Shown here: in pieces, positions 1 to 5,683 of the stretch | Numbering within the stretch: position 1 is the first letter of the stretch | Layout: each line of letters begins with the position of its first letter | NCBI GenBank assembly: GCA_937874755.1 | Contig: CALNBC010000254.1 | Span: 1-5,683, forward strand | DNA length: 5,683 nucleotides | From: an uncultured Clostridia bacterium | Lineage (GTDB): Bacteria > Bacillota > Clostridia > Christensenellales > CALWSW01 | Direction: 5' to 3' | Program-made: the position numbers and the translations under genes | The notes under the pieces: model-generated | Database searches by the model: none | What the model was told of the DNA's origin: nothing | Seen by the model: only the letters and a program-made list of their open reading frames with translations

Positions 1-773
1 GTTATTGCGTTTTGAAGTAACTGGGCGCTCTGCATGTTGCCCCTGTGCGCCTGCTCTGCGACGCTTTCGGGGGTGAGGTCGAGCCTGGCAAGTTCCGAAA
101 CCAAAGCGTCGACCCTGTCAGTTTTTCTTAGTCTCGCCCACAGCCTTGCGGAAAAGGGCGCGTTTTCCAACGGAAGACGGCGTATGCTCTTTGCGGCCAT
201 TGCAAAAGGTGCCATGAGCAGCCTATCCGCTGCCTTTTCCGCCTGCTTTTCTCTGGATTGACGCTTGATGCACTCCAGCGCTTCAGTTGAACAGAGCTTT
301 AAAAGGGCGGTTAGCGACGCGGGTTTGAGCGCCCAGAGCTCGTCCATGTTCAGCGGATTTTCAGTTTGATACGCATTTACAAAAGAAAGCAGCGATGCTT
401 CCGTAACGCGACCTTTTGTGTGACCCGTCACCGATGCGGCGATGCGGTACGCCCTTGGCAATCCCGCCCACTCGCCGTCTGCCATGCGTGGCAATTCTTT
501 AAGGTTCTGCCAAGCGAGCTCCATCTCTCGAATTGTTTGCTCCAGCAGATGAAAATTATCGCAGAGCCACGCCGCGGCTCTGTCTTCCGCCGCTTCGGGA
601 TACAGACAGGTGTATGCTGCGGTCAGTCGCTTTTCATCTATCGTCAACCTCGGAAAATCCATGTTTTTTCGCGGTTTTACTACGGTGGTTTGTACCCCCG
701 TCGACGCTGCAAGCGCAAAAAGCGCATCGTCCGTCAGCGCCGCGTCGTAGAGCCCCGAATATGAGTTGTGCAA
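1..773 (-). CDS. Cyclic beta-1,2-glucan synthetase-like protein (NdvB/ChvB type), N-terminal part, runs off the left edge
   Basis: Reading the minus strand from 773 gives 257 uninterrupted codons to the window edge. The start is TTG at 771-773, preceded by GGGGAGGG (781-788) at 7 nt spacing. An in-frame TAG at 795-797 lies just upstream and no ATG or GTG lies between. From memory of the family, the product matches the region before the glycosyltransferase domain of cyclic beta-1,2-glucan synthetases. The matching pieces are WLCDNFHLLEQTIREM (residues 69-84), LKELPRMADGEWAGLPRAYR (from 91), HTKGRV (from 118), NAYQ..PL..ELWAL (ending about 149), and a final QLLQNAI where the family has NSITSLR. 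Full-length members are very large (up to about 2,800 residues), membrane-bound, and polymerise, cyclise and trim UDP-glucose-derived beta-1,2-glucan. Only the non-catalytic N-terminus is visible, so activity cannot be judged. A GH94 phosphorylase-like relative lacking the transferase is an alternative. The gene follows the DUF5665 gene by 44 bp. Confidence 0.75.
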   Translation of the reverse strand, partial: MHNSYSGLYDAALTDDALFALAASTGVQTTVVKPRKNMDFPRLTIDEKRLTAAYTCLYPEAAEDRAAAWLCDNFHLLEQTIREMELAWQNLKELPRMADGEWAGLPRAYRIAASVTGHTKGRVTEASLLSFVNAYQTENPLNMDELWALKPASLTALLKLCSTEALECIKRQSREKQAEKAADRLLMAPFAMAAKSIRRLPLENAPFSARLWARLRKTDRVDALVSELARLDLTPESVAEQAHRGNMQSAQLLQNAI

Positions 774-780
774 TAGCTCG

Positions 781-788
781 CCCTCCCC
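781..788 (-). promoter_or_regulatory. Ribosome binding site fixing a TTG start
   Basis: The minus strand reads GGGGAGGG, 7 nt before the TTG at 771-773. It is the only purine-rich Shine-Dalgarno match near the beginning of this open frame, which is closed upstream by TAG at 795-797. It therefore decides the non-ATG start of the glucan synthetase-like gene. Confidence 0.7.
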
Positions 789-810
789 GGAAGACTAGAT
801 GTATTCTTTA

Positions 811-831
811 CGGCTGTTCAGCCGCTTTTTT
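811..831 (+). terminator. Terminator-shaped hairpin on the plus strand
   Basis: The plus strand reads CGGCT-GTTC-AGCCG, a perfect 5-bp GC-rich stem with a 4-nt loop, followed by C and six T residues (826-831). This is the shape of an intrinsic terminator for plus-strand transcription. No plus-strand gene lies upstream in the window. The hairpin overlaps the stop codon and last codons of the minus-strand DUF5665 gene, whose GAAAAAAGC codons supply the T run on the other strand. It may block antisense transcription or be fortuitous. On the minus strand no T run follows the stem, so it should not terminate the resident gene. Confidence 0.35.
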
Positions 832-1135
832 CGACAATATCAACTATCCGCGCTATGAAATCGCCGATGATTGGTAGGTTTGCGGTAGCAATGCGCTTTA
901 ACAGCAAAAAAAGCACAGCTCCGAGTATGGTGAACCCCACAGCCGTACCCAAGCCCTTAGCAATTCCCAATGCCAAATTAGACGCCAGCATGCGACCTCT
1001 GTTATGCCTTCTGGCAAGATAATCGTCAAAACCCATCTCTTCCAGCGAAGTAATGAGCTTATCCAATCTCTTTAACAGAGCAGAGGCCTCTTTTTCTTCG
1101 GATTCTTCAAGCTTATTATTGTCGCTCTTATCCAT
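818..1135 (-). CDS. DUF5665 family small membrane protein
   Basis: The product is 105 residues long. Residues 1-18 are highly charged and rich in Glu, Lys, Asp and Asn. Residues about 18-60 look like an amphipathic helix ending in the basic stretch ARRHNRGRML. A hydrophobic segment follows at about 63-80 (GTAVGFTILGAVLFLLL). The end, NLPIIGDFIARIVDIV, is the conserved DUF5665 tail as I remember it: an amphipathic or membrane-associated helix. The family is common in Bacillota, has one predicted membrane segment, and has no established function. I chose ATG at 1133-1135 because it gives the family's usual size. A GTG at 1196-1198 would add 21 residues that do not look like family sequence. Neither start has a clear ribosome binding site. 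The gene ends 44 bp before the glucan synthetase-like gene and may share its transcript. Confidence 0.75.
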   Translation of the reverse strand: MDKSDNNKLEESEEKEASALLKRLDKLITSLEEMGFDDYLARRHNRGRMLASNLALGIAKGLGTAVGFTILGAVLFLLLKRIATANLPIIGDFIARIVDIVEKSG

Positions 1136-1320
1136 GGTGTTATCATGCCTGTTAACGGTTGGAATAATGCCAAATATCCGACCGAAAAATACTTCCACAA
1201 TGCATCTTTGCAGTATTTATGGTTCCAAAATCCCGAATTTTTACCCGAACGACGCAGCTTAACTTCAACTGTCGTTGTCAGTTAGTTATTCTGATATATT
1301 TATGCATTGTTAAAGAACAC

Positions 1321-1354
1321 AAAAAAGCCATCGCCGAGTTAAGGCAATGGCTTT
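1321..1354 (-). terminator. Intrinsic terminator closing the glp operon
   Basis: On the minus strand the arms AAAGCCATTGCC (1343-1354) and GGCGATGGCTTT (1324-1335) pair over 12 positions, with one U-G wobble and a 7-nt loop. A run of six T residues follows (1321-1326, overlapping the distal arm). It begins about 20 bp after the glpP stop codon and separates the glp genes from the DUF5665 gene. Confidence 0.85.
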
Positions 1355-1373
1355 ATGTTAGATTGAGGTTAGG

Positions 1374-1952
1374 CTAGTCGGTTTCGCTCCATAGTTCTTC
1401 GTAGCTTGTGGATACCGCCACTGCGCCTGTGCGCAGTGCCATGATGATATCTTCCTTGCTCTCGATGAACCCCCCTGCAATAAACGGTGTAGCCATGTTG
1501 TTCTTTGCCAAAATCAAAGCTTTTTCGCAGACTCCGGGCAGTATCTCGACCAAATCCGGCTTACAGGAAGCGACATTCTGGATTCCGGACTTAAGGGCGG
1601 TAGAGTCCAGCATGAAAACCCGCTGTATGGAGAATACGCCAAGCTCATGGGCTATCCTGACGCAGGAACCTTTGGTTGTTATTATCCCCGCGGGCTTCAT
1701 GCGCTCGGTAACGTACCTTATGCCCACGGAATCGGGGCGCAGACCGTCTATGAGGTCAACGTGGAGAAATACGAGCTTGCCAGCGTCATTAAGGCGTTTG
1801 CACTGTTCCTCAAGCTCGCCTATGTTTCCGAAAAGCAGAAACACGACTTTGATGTTGGTGGATATGACTCTGTCAATCTTGTCTGCCGAGCGAAGGGCAG
1901 CGACGACAGGGTTTTCGATTAAGATGTCTAAAATTCCCTGAGTATTACTCAA
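1374..1952 (-). CDS. glpP: GlpP glycerol-3-phosphate-responsive antiterminator
   Basis: The 192-residue product has the usual length and signature blocks of the GlpP family, a TIM-barrel-like protein. They are NPVVAALRS (residues 14-22), FLHVDLIDGL (62-71), GIITTKG (89-95), SIQRVFMLDSTAL (108-120), PDLVEILPGV (132-141), PFIAGGFIESKEDI (156-169) and GAVAVSTSYEELW (176-188). In Bacillus subtilis GlpP binds glycerol-3-phosphate and then lets RNA polymerase read through leader terminators of glpFK and glpD. Start: TTG at 1950-1952 with AAGGAGG (1961-1967) 8 nt upstream; no nearby ATG fits as well. It is the last gene of the operon, 56 bp after the DUF1667 gene, so its level may rise with the operon it controls. 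No frame damage or missing block is visible. Confidence 0.93.
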   Translation of the reverse strand: MSNTQGILDILIENPVVAALRSADKIDRVISTNIKVVFLLFGNIGELEEQCKRLNDAGKLVFLHVDLIDGLRPDSVGIRYVTERMKPAGIITTKGSCVRIAHELGVFSIQRVFMLDSTALKSGIQNVASCKPDLVEILPGVCEKALILAKNNMATPFIAGGFIESKEDIIMALRTGAVAVSTSYEELWSETD

Positions 1953-1960
1953 GTGTGAAT

Positions 1961-1967
1961 CCTCCTT
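1961..1967 (-). promoter_or_regulatory. Ribosome binding site fixing the TTG start of glpP
   Basis: The minus strand reads AAGGAGG, a near-perfect Shine-Dalgarno sequence, 8 nt before TTG at 1950-1952. It supports the unusual start codon and the 192-residue length that matches the GlpP family. Confidence 0.8.
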
Positions 1968-2008
1968 GCCACGACGTTTTCTATAATCTGTCTGGCGCGG
2001 CTACAGGT

Positions 2009-2365
2009 TCATTTTAAATTACGCGTAGCGACGACGTCAATGCCAGTTCCGCATACATTTGGGACAATCACGTCCCCAATCTTTATAGGGAGCGCGATAG
2101 TTGCCATTCTGATTTCGTTAAGACAATCGAAAATCAATCTTTTCGGTATTGCCCTGGCGGTTTTAACAGACAGCGGCGTGCGAGAGCCAGGCACGAGCAT
2201 AACAGAGGTCACCATTCTCGTGGGGTTTGCAATTTCGTTGGGAGCGTATTCCTTGCCGACTTTGCAGGAGTAACCCGTTACGGACTGGAAGGCTCCGTTT
2301 TCATCAAGGGTAACAGTCAGTTGGCAACCCATGGGGCAGCCTATGCAGGTTAGAATTTTTTCCAT
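2009..2365 (-). CDS. DUF1667 domain protein, cysteine-rich partner of the glycerol-3-phosphate oxidation flavoproteins
   Basis: The 118-residue product begins with a cysteine cluster, C7-x2-C10-x3-C14 (TCIGCPMGC), with a fourth cysteine at residue 34 (GYSCKVG). This is the DUF1667 signature and probably binds an iron-sulfur cluster or another metal; that part is inference. The remainder, with PTRMVTS near 48-54 and PIKIGDVIVPNVCGTGIDVVATR near the end, follows the family pattern. In Bacillota, DUF1667 genes commonly sit beside a GlpA-type dehydrogenase and an NAD(P)/FAD oxidoreductase, as here. The likely role is electron transfer within that complex, but no direct function is established. 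The ATG overlaps the stop of the preceding gene (TAATG, 2363-2367), implying translational coupling, and has its own GGAGGT (2375-2380) 9 nt upstream. The cytoplasmic protein shows no signal peptide or membrane segment. Confidence 0.9.
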   Translation of the reverse strand: MEKILTCIGCPMGCQLTVTLDENGAFQSVTGYSCKVGKEYAPNEIANPTRMVTSVMLVPGSRTPLSVKTARAIPKRLIFDCLNEIRMATIALPIKIGDVIVPNVCGTGIDVVATRNLK

Positions 2366-3650
2366 TATGCGCGCACCTCCAGACGGACGGTAACATTACT
2401 GATATCGCCCTTCTTTTTAAACAGCTCGGAGTCGACGGACAGGCTCGCCATCTCACCGGGGGCCATTATCATGTGGGGCTTGCCGCGCAGGACTTCTTTG
2501 CCGTCAACATCCACGCAGATACGAGCGCCTTTGTAAACGTCCCTGGGGCGGAACATAAACTTGACGGGCTGGTCGGTCAACTGCTTAGGATGGATAAGCT
2601 GTGGAACGATACCACTCACGCCAAAGCCTTCCTGAACGGGTACGCCAGTGCCCTTGTCTGCCTTGCCGCTTATAACGTATTTGGCCGCGGCTTCGCCCGC
2701 GCGAGCAGCCTCTTCGGAAACAAAGTCAACGAGGTCGTGAACGTGGAGCACATTGCCGGCGGCAAAAACACCATCTACATTGGTTTCGTAGTTTTCGTCA
2801 ACCACAGGCCCCTGGGTGGAACGGGCAAGGTCGACGCCAGCGCCGACGGACAGCTCATTCTCGGGGATAAGCCCGACAGAAAGAAGAAGAGTGTCGCACT
2901 CGATGTATTGCTCGGTTCCGGGTATGGGCTTTTTGGTCTTTTCGTCAACCTCAGCGATGGTCACCCCTTCGACTCGGTCATGACCCGCTATGTCAACCAC
3001 TGTGTGGTTGAGCATCAGCGGAATGTCGTAATCGTCCAGGCATTGAACGACATTGCGCTTGAGCCCCGAGGAGAAAGGCATCAGCTCTACACAAGCCTTG
3101 ACGTCGCACCCTTCGAAGGTCATTCGGCGCGCCATTATTAGTCCAATGTCGCCCGAGCCGAGTATGACGACGGTTCTGCCGGGCATATATCCCTCGAGGT
3201 TGACAAAGCGCTGTGCGGTTCCCGCGGCATAGATGCCTGCGCAGCGCTTTGTCAGCGCCAGCCCGGGATTCCCAGCGCGCCGCGAGGACGCTCGCGGCAA
3301 CCCATAGCCAGTATGAGCGCTTTTGCTTTGAACTGCTGGAGACCTTCCTTGGGGTTGATGACCGTTGCGACCTTGTCGTCCGACACGGAGAGCACCATGG
3401 CTTCGCACTGATAGGGAATCTTTAGTTCTTCAACCATGTCGACGTAGCGCTGGGCGTATTCCGGACCAGTCAACTCTTCGCCGAATGCTTGAAGGCCGAA
3501 GCCGTTATGAATGCACTGGTTAAGTATCCCGCCGAGATGATCGTCGCGCTCGAGTATGAGCAAATCGTTAATACCCGCTTTTTTTGCGGCTACCGCTGCC
3601 GCTAGACCGGCGGGACCGCCGCCGATGATAAGTACATCTAGTTCGCGCAT
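2365..3650 (-). pseudogene. NAD(P)/FAD-dependent oxidoreductase, reading frame broken by an 11-bp insertion
   Basis: Two overlapping frames together make one flavoprotein. The first (3252-3650, 132 aa) holds the FAD-binding Rossmann motif IIGGGPAG (residues 8-15), LERDDHLGG, and the conserved MGCRERPRGALGIPG. It then stops at TGA (3252-3254). The other frame continues with CAGIYAAGTAQRFVNLEGY, the second (NAD-binding) Rossmann motif VVILGSGDIG, a GVFAAGNVLHVHDLVD block that closes the FAD site, and a C-terminal domain to 2365. Removing 11 bp between direct CAGCGC repeats (3242-3258, plus strand) restores the frame, reads IPGWRCAGIYAAGTAQ as the family does, and gives about 424 residues, a normal length. 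The protein would presumably take electrons from the glycerol-3-phosphate dehydrogenase. Start: ATG at 3648-3650 with AAGGAGG (3661-3667) upstream, overlapping the restored glpA stop (TAATG). The break may be real decay or a sequencing error; the rest of the coding sequence is well conserved, so any inactivation would be recent. Confidence 0.88.
3242..3258. repeat. 6-bp direct repeat with 5-bp spacer at the frame break
   Basis: The plus strand reads CAGCGC-TTTGT-CAGCGC. One copy plus the spacer is 11 bp, which is exactly what must be removed to join the two flavoprotein frames at the conserved IPG-x-R-x-AG site. The repeat also creates the premature TGA at 3252-3254. Confidence 0.8.
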
Positions 3651-5162
3651 TACTCTTTATCCTCCTTCCGGGTTCCGATACGCCCGGTGAGCAGGCGAGA
3701 TTTGCCGCCGAATTTGGTCACTTCGGTGGGTTGCATGCCCAACTCGTCGCAAATACGACCCCGCCTTGCCCTTGTCCACCTCGCAGAGCCTGCATCCGGT
3801 CTCGCGCGCGATGATCTCGGCCACGAGCGGCATGCAGAAACCGCTCTGGCAGCGACCCATGCCCGCACGGGTGCGGCGCTTTACAGCATCGAGGTTTCTT
3901 GCTCCCAGCGGGCGGCGTATGGATTCCCTGATTTCGCCTTCGGTGACCGTCTCGCAGCGGCAGACGATGCGCCCGTATGCGGGGTCTTTGGCTATAAGTT
4001 CCGCGCGCTCTTCGTTGGAAAGTTCGCGGAATTTGGGTATTGCGTGGCGCTTGGGATTGAAGTCGGATTTGCCTTTTGCGCTCAGGCGTTCGGAAATGGC
4101 GCTGGCAATGTCTTGTGCGATGGCGGGGGCGCCAGTCAGTCCGGGGGACTCGATTCCCGCCGCGTTGTAGAAACCAGGGGCGTCGTCCGGCTCGCCAACC
4201 CAGAAATCGCCGTTGCTGGGGCGCGGGCGCACACCTGAGAAGTTGCCTATGAAGTTCCTCGCGGGTATATTGTTCCAGGTTAAGCAGGCGAACTCGAGCA
4301 CCTCGGCAAGACCCGAGGCGGTAGTCCTCGTGTCCTCTTTGGTGTCGATGTCGTTTGCGGTCGGACCGAGGAGCACTGTGCCGTCCACCGTGCGGGACAC
4401 GAGAATGCCCTTACCCTTGTCTGTTGGGAGCTGGAATATTGTGGCGTTGAAAACGTCCTTAAAAGTCTTGTCCACCATGTAATACTCGCCCCTTCTGGGG
4501 AGTATGTCGAACTTATGGGCAGAGACCATGTTGTTGAACTTATCGGAATAGAGCCCCGCCGCGTTGACCACAGTTTTGGTTGTTAGCTCTTCGCCGTTTT
4601 CCAGTTTCACAACCCAGTGATCGCCTTCGGGGCGAACGCTCTCGACAGAGGTGCAGAGCCTGAACTCGACGCCGTTTGCCAGCGCGTTCTCTGCGAGCGC
4701 CATGCACATTTCGTATGGGCAGACAATGCCACCTGTTCCTACTCGCAATGCAGCGCGCGCCTTTGAGCCGATGTTAGGCTCCAGTTTACGCAGCGTGGTC
4801 TCGTCGATAATCTGCATGTCGGGCACGCCGTTTTCCACCCCGCGGGTGAAGAGGTCGTAAAGACCCTGGATATCGTCGCCTTCGAAAGCTACGACCAGTG
4901 AGGTGTTGCGGATGAACGGGATTTCCAGATCAGCGGTCAGCTGATCGAACATCGGGTTTCCCCGCACATTGTAGTATGCTTTTTTGGTACCTGGTTTGGC
5001 ATCGTAGCCTGCGTGCACTATGGCAGTGTTTGCCTTGGTACAGCCGCCGGTCGCAACGTCGTCCATTCTTTCCACAACGAGCACATCCAGCTCGCGCTTT
5101 GAAAGTTCGCGTGCGATGGCGCTGCCGATAACGCCGGCGCCGATGATTATTACGTCTCGCAT
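3650..5162 (-). CDS. glpA: GlpA-type FAD-dependent glycerol-3-phosphate dehydrogenase with C-terminal BFD-like [2Fe-2S] domain; C-terminal frame change
   Basis: The enzyme oxidises sn-glycerol-3-phosphate to dihydroxyacetone phosphate using FAD. Residues 1-31 carry the dinucleotide-binding motif VIIIGAGVIGSAIARELSKR and VVER; NTAIVHAGYD (46-55) is the DAO-family block typical of GlpA. The DAO domain runs to about 370. A BFD-like [2Fe-2S] domain follows with Cys at about 401, 403, 438 and 443 (VCRCETVTEGEI, GRCQSGFC). The frame starting at 5162 stays open to 3657 (501 aa), but after about residue 456 it loses the family ending. The expected ending (DELGMQPTEVTKFGGKSRLL.. to KEDKE) is in another frame and stops at 3650-3652, overlapping the next ATG as TAATG. 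Dropping one G from the GGGG run at 3759-3762 joins them (503 aa). Start: ATG at 5160-5162 with AGGGTGG (5172-5178) 9 nt upstream. The FAD domain and all four cysteines precede the break, so a product could still work. Confidence 0.92.
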
Positions 5163-5291
5163 GAGTATTAACCACCCTTCAAATATATAGATTGAGCACG
5201 ACAGAAAGCTTCTGCAATTTTCGCAAAGCCTACTGCCGCGCCCAAACTCTCAAAACTCTATTGGGAGCAAAATATGCACTTGGCCCGCTAG

Positions 5292-5337
5292 AAAACAAAA
5301 ATTGTGCCGCGCGGGCAGGAATACTCCTGCCCGGCGG
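5292..5337 (-). terminator. Strong intrinsic terminator between glpK and glpA, possible GlpP target
   Basis: On the minus strand a 13-bp stem with one bulged C forms between CCGCCGGGCAGGA (5325-5337) and TCCTGCCCG-C-GCGG (5307-5320), with a GTAT loop. CACAATTTTTGTTTTC follows, giving a broken T tract. It starts about 38 bp after the glpK stop and lies about 130 bp before the glpA start. It can be the end of the glpK transcript, or a leader terminator for glpA that GlpP would relieve, as in the B. subtilis glpD leader. I found no convincing promoter between it and glpA, which favours controlled read-through from upstream; this is inference. Confidence 0.8.
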
Positions 5338-5374
5338 TATTTGGGTTTACTGAGCGGATTTAATGTGGGTCGGG

Positions 5375-5674
5375 TTATGCCTCGATCCACTTGAGGGAAC
5401 GGCCAACTGCGCGCTTCCAGCCCTTGAGCAGTTCGGTGCGCTTGGCTTCTTCCATGTTGGGCTTGAATTCGCGGGAAACGGCCCAGTTGAGGACGACGTC
5501 AGCCTTGCTATCCCAATAGCCAACCGCGAGGCCGGCGAGATAGGAAGCGCCCATTGCCGTGGTCTCAATGCACACCGGGCGGAGCACGGGAGCATTGATG
5601 ATGTCAGCCTGGAACTGCATGAGCAGGTTGTTGGCCGTATGGAAATACTCAAAATCCACTCCACAAACATGTCC
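5375..5674 (-). CDS. glpK: Glycerol kinase, C-terminal part only, anomalous at the window edge
   Basis: Glycerol kinase phosphorylates glycerol with ATP to sn-glycerol-3-phosphate in the cytoplasm. About 94 residues are visible, the last fifth of a roughly 500-residue enzyme. TANNLLMQFQADIINAPVLR and CIETTAMGASYLAGLAVGYW are hallmark blocks of the FGGY C-terminal domain, and the ending KGWKRAVGRSLKW is typical; the stop is at 5375-5377. Before the ANN motif the family has VDGGA(S/A); here the frame reads VDFEYFHTANN, and six codons further upstream is an in-frame TAG (5675-5677). The only in-frame start codon, GTG at 5657-5659, falls inside the conserved domain and is not a true start. Another frame (5654-5680) reads SSRDMFVEW, reminiscent of the family's YQTRDVLEAM stretch. 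A deletion plus frameshift, or poor sequence near a contig end, would explain both. The upstream glpK sequence is outside the window. Confidence 0.85.
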   Translation of the reverse strand, partial: GHVCGVDFEYFHTANNLLMQFQADIINAPVLRPVCIETTAMGASYLAGLAVGYWDSKADVVLNWAVSREFKPNMEEAKRTELLKGWKRAVGRSLKWIEA

Positions 5675-5683
5675 CTAGAGGAA

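Noticed and set aside
366..877. Two overlapping plus-strand open frames at 366-764 and 533-877
   Set aside because: They lie opposite the minus-strand glucan synthetase-like gene, have arginine- and cysteine-rich compositions typical of antisense frames, no ribosome binding site, and no recognisable family.
1285..1313. Possible promoter for the DUF5665 gene: TTAACA, 17 bp, AATAAC on the minus strand
   Set aside because: The -35 match is fair and the spacing ideal, but the -10 hexamer is weak and similar AT-rich pairs occur nearby, so I do not call it.
1408..1941. 177-residue plus-strand open frame
   Set aside because: It covers almost exactly the antisense of glpP, which has strong family motifs and a good ribosome binding site.
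2473..3141. 222-residue plus-strand open frame
   Set aside because: It is antisense to the flavoprotein gene, whose minus-strand frame shows clear Rossmann and FAD motifs; the plus-strand translation resembles no family I know.
3242..3258. Footprint of an excised insertion sequence
   Set aside because: The 6-bp repeat with a 5-bp spacer could be a target duplication left after excision, but no terminal inverted repeat remnants or mobile element genes are present to support it.
3759..3762. Programmed ribosomal frameshift at the GGGG run in glpA
   Set aside because: There is no classical slippery heptamer and I did not identify a stimulatory structure; the neighbouring genes are also broken, so mutation or sequence error is simpler.
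5347..5670. 107-residue minus-strand open frame beginning MFVEWIL
   Set aside because: It is a shifted reading of the glpK C-terminus; only its first few residues might be genuine glpK sequence displaced by a frameshift.

Overview
The window reads as a piece of a Bacillota (probably class Clostridia) chromosome. The grounds are a GlpP-type glycerol-3-phosphate-responsive antiterminator, a DUF5665 membrane protein, strong AAGGAGG-like ribosome binding sites, two TTG start codons and moderate GC content. Every gene recognised lies on the minus strand, so transcription runs from right to left.

Right and centre (about 1321-5683) is a glycerol / glycerol-3-phosphate utilisation cluster. In transcription order it holds the C-terminal end of glycerol kinase (glpK), a 212-bp gap with a strong intrinsic terminator, a GlpA-type FAD glycerol-3-phosphate dehydrogenase with a C-terminal cysteine domain, a second NAD(P)/FAD flavoprotein, a small DUF1667 cysteine protein, and glpP. 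An intrinsic terminator at 1321-1354 closes the unit. GlpK would make glycerol-3-phosphate. The dehydrogenase, flavoprotein and DUF1667 protein would oxidise it to dihydroxyacetone phosphate and pass the electrons on. GlpP would sense glycerol-3-phosphate and allow read-through of a leader terminator, possibly the one upstream of glpA.

The glp genes are damaged, or the sequence contains errors. The flavoprotein gene is split by an 11-bp insertion bounded by a 6-bp direct repeat; removing it restores both frame and family consensus. The glpA C-terminus changes frame near a GGGG run. The glpK remnant loses its expected sequence and meets an in-frame stop just before the window edge. The DUF1667 gene, glpP and the two left-hand genes look intact.

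Left (1-1135) holds a DUF5665 small membrane protein and, 44 bp downstream, the start of a large gene that runs off the left edge. Its N-terminal 257 codons resemble the N-terminal region of cyclic beta-1,2-glucan synthetases (NdvB/ChvB type). No stretch longer than 300 bp lacks a gene. I see no tRNA, rRNA, CRISPR array or insertion sequence.
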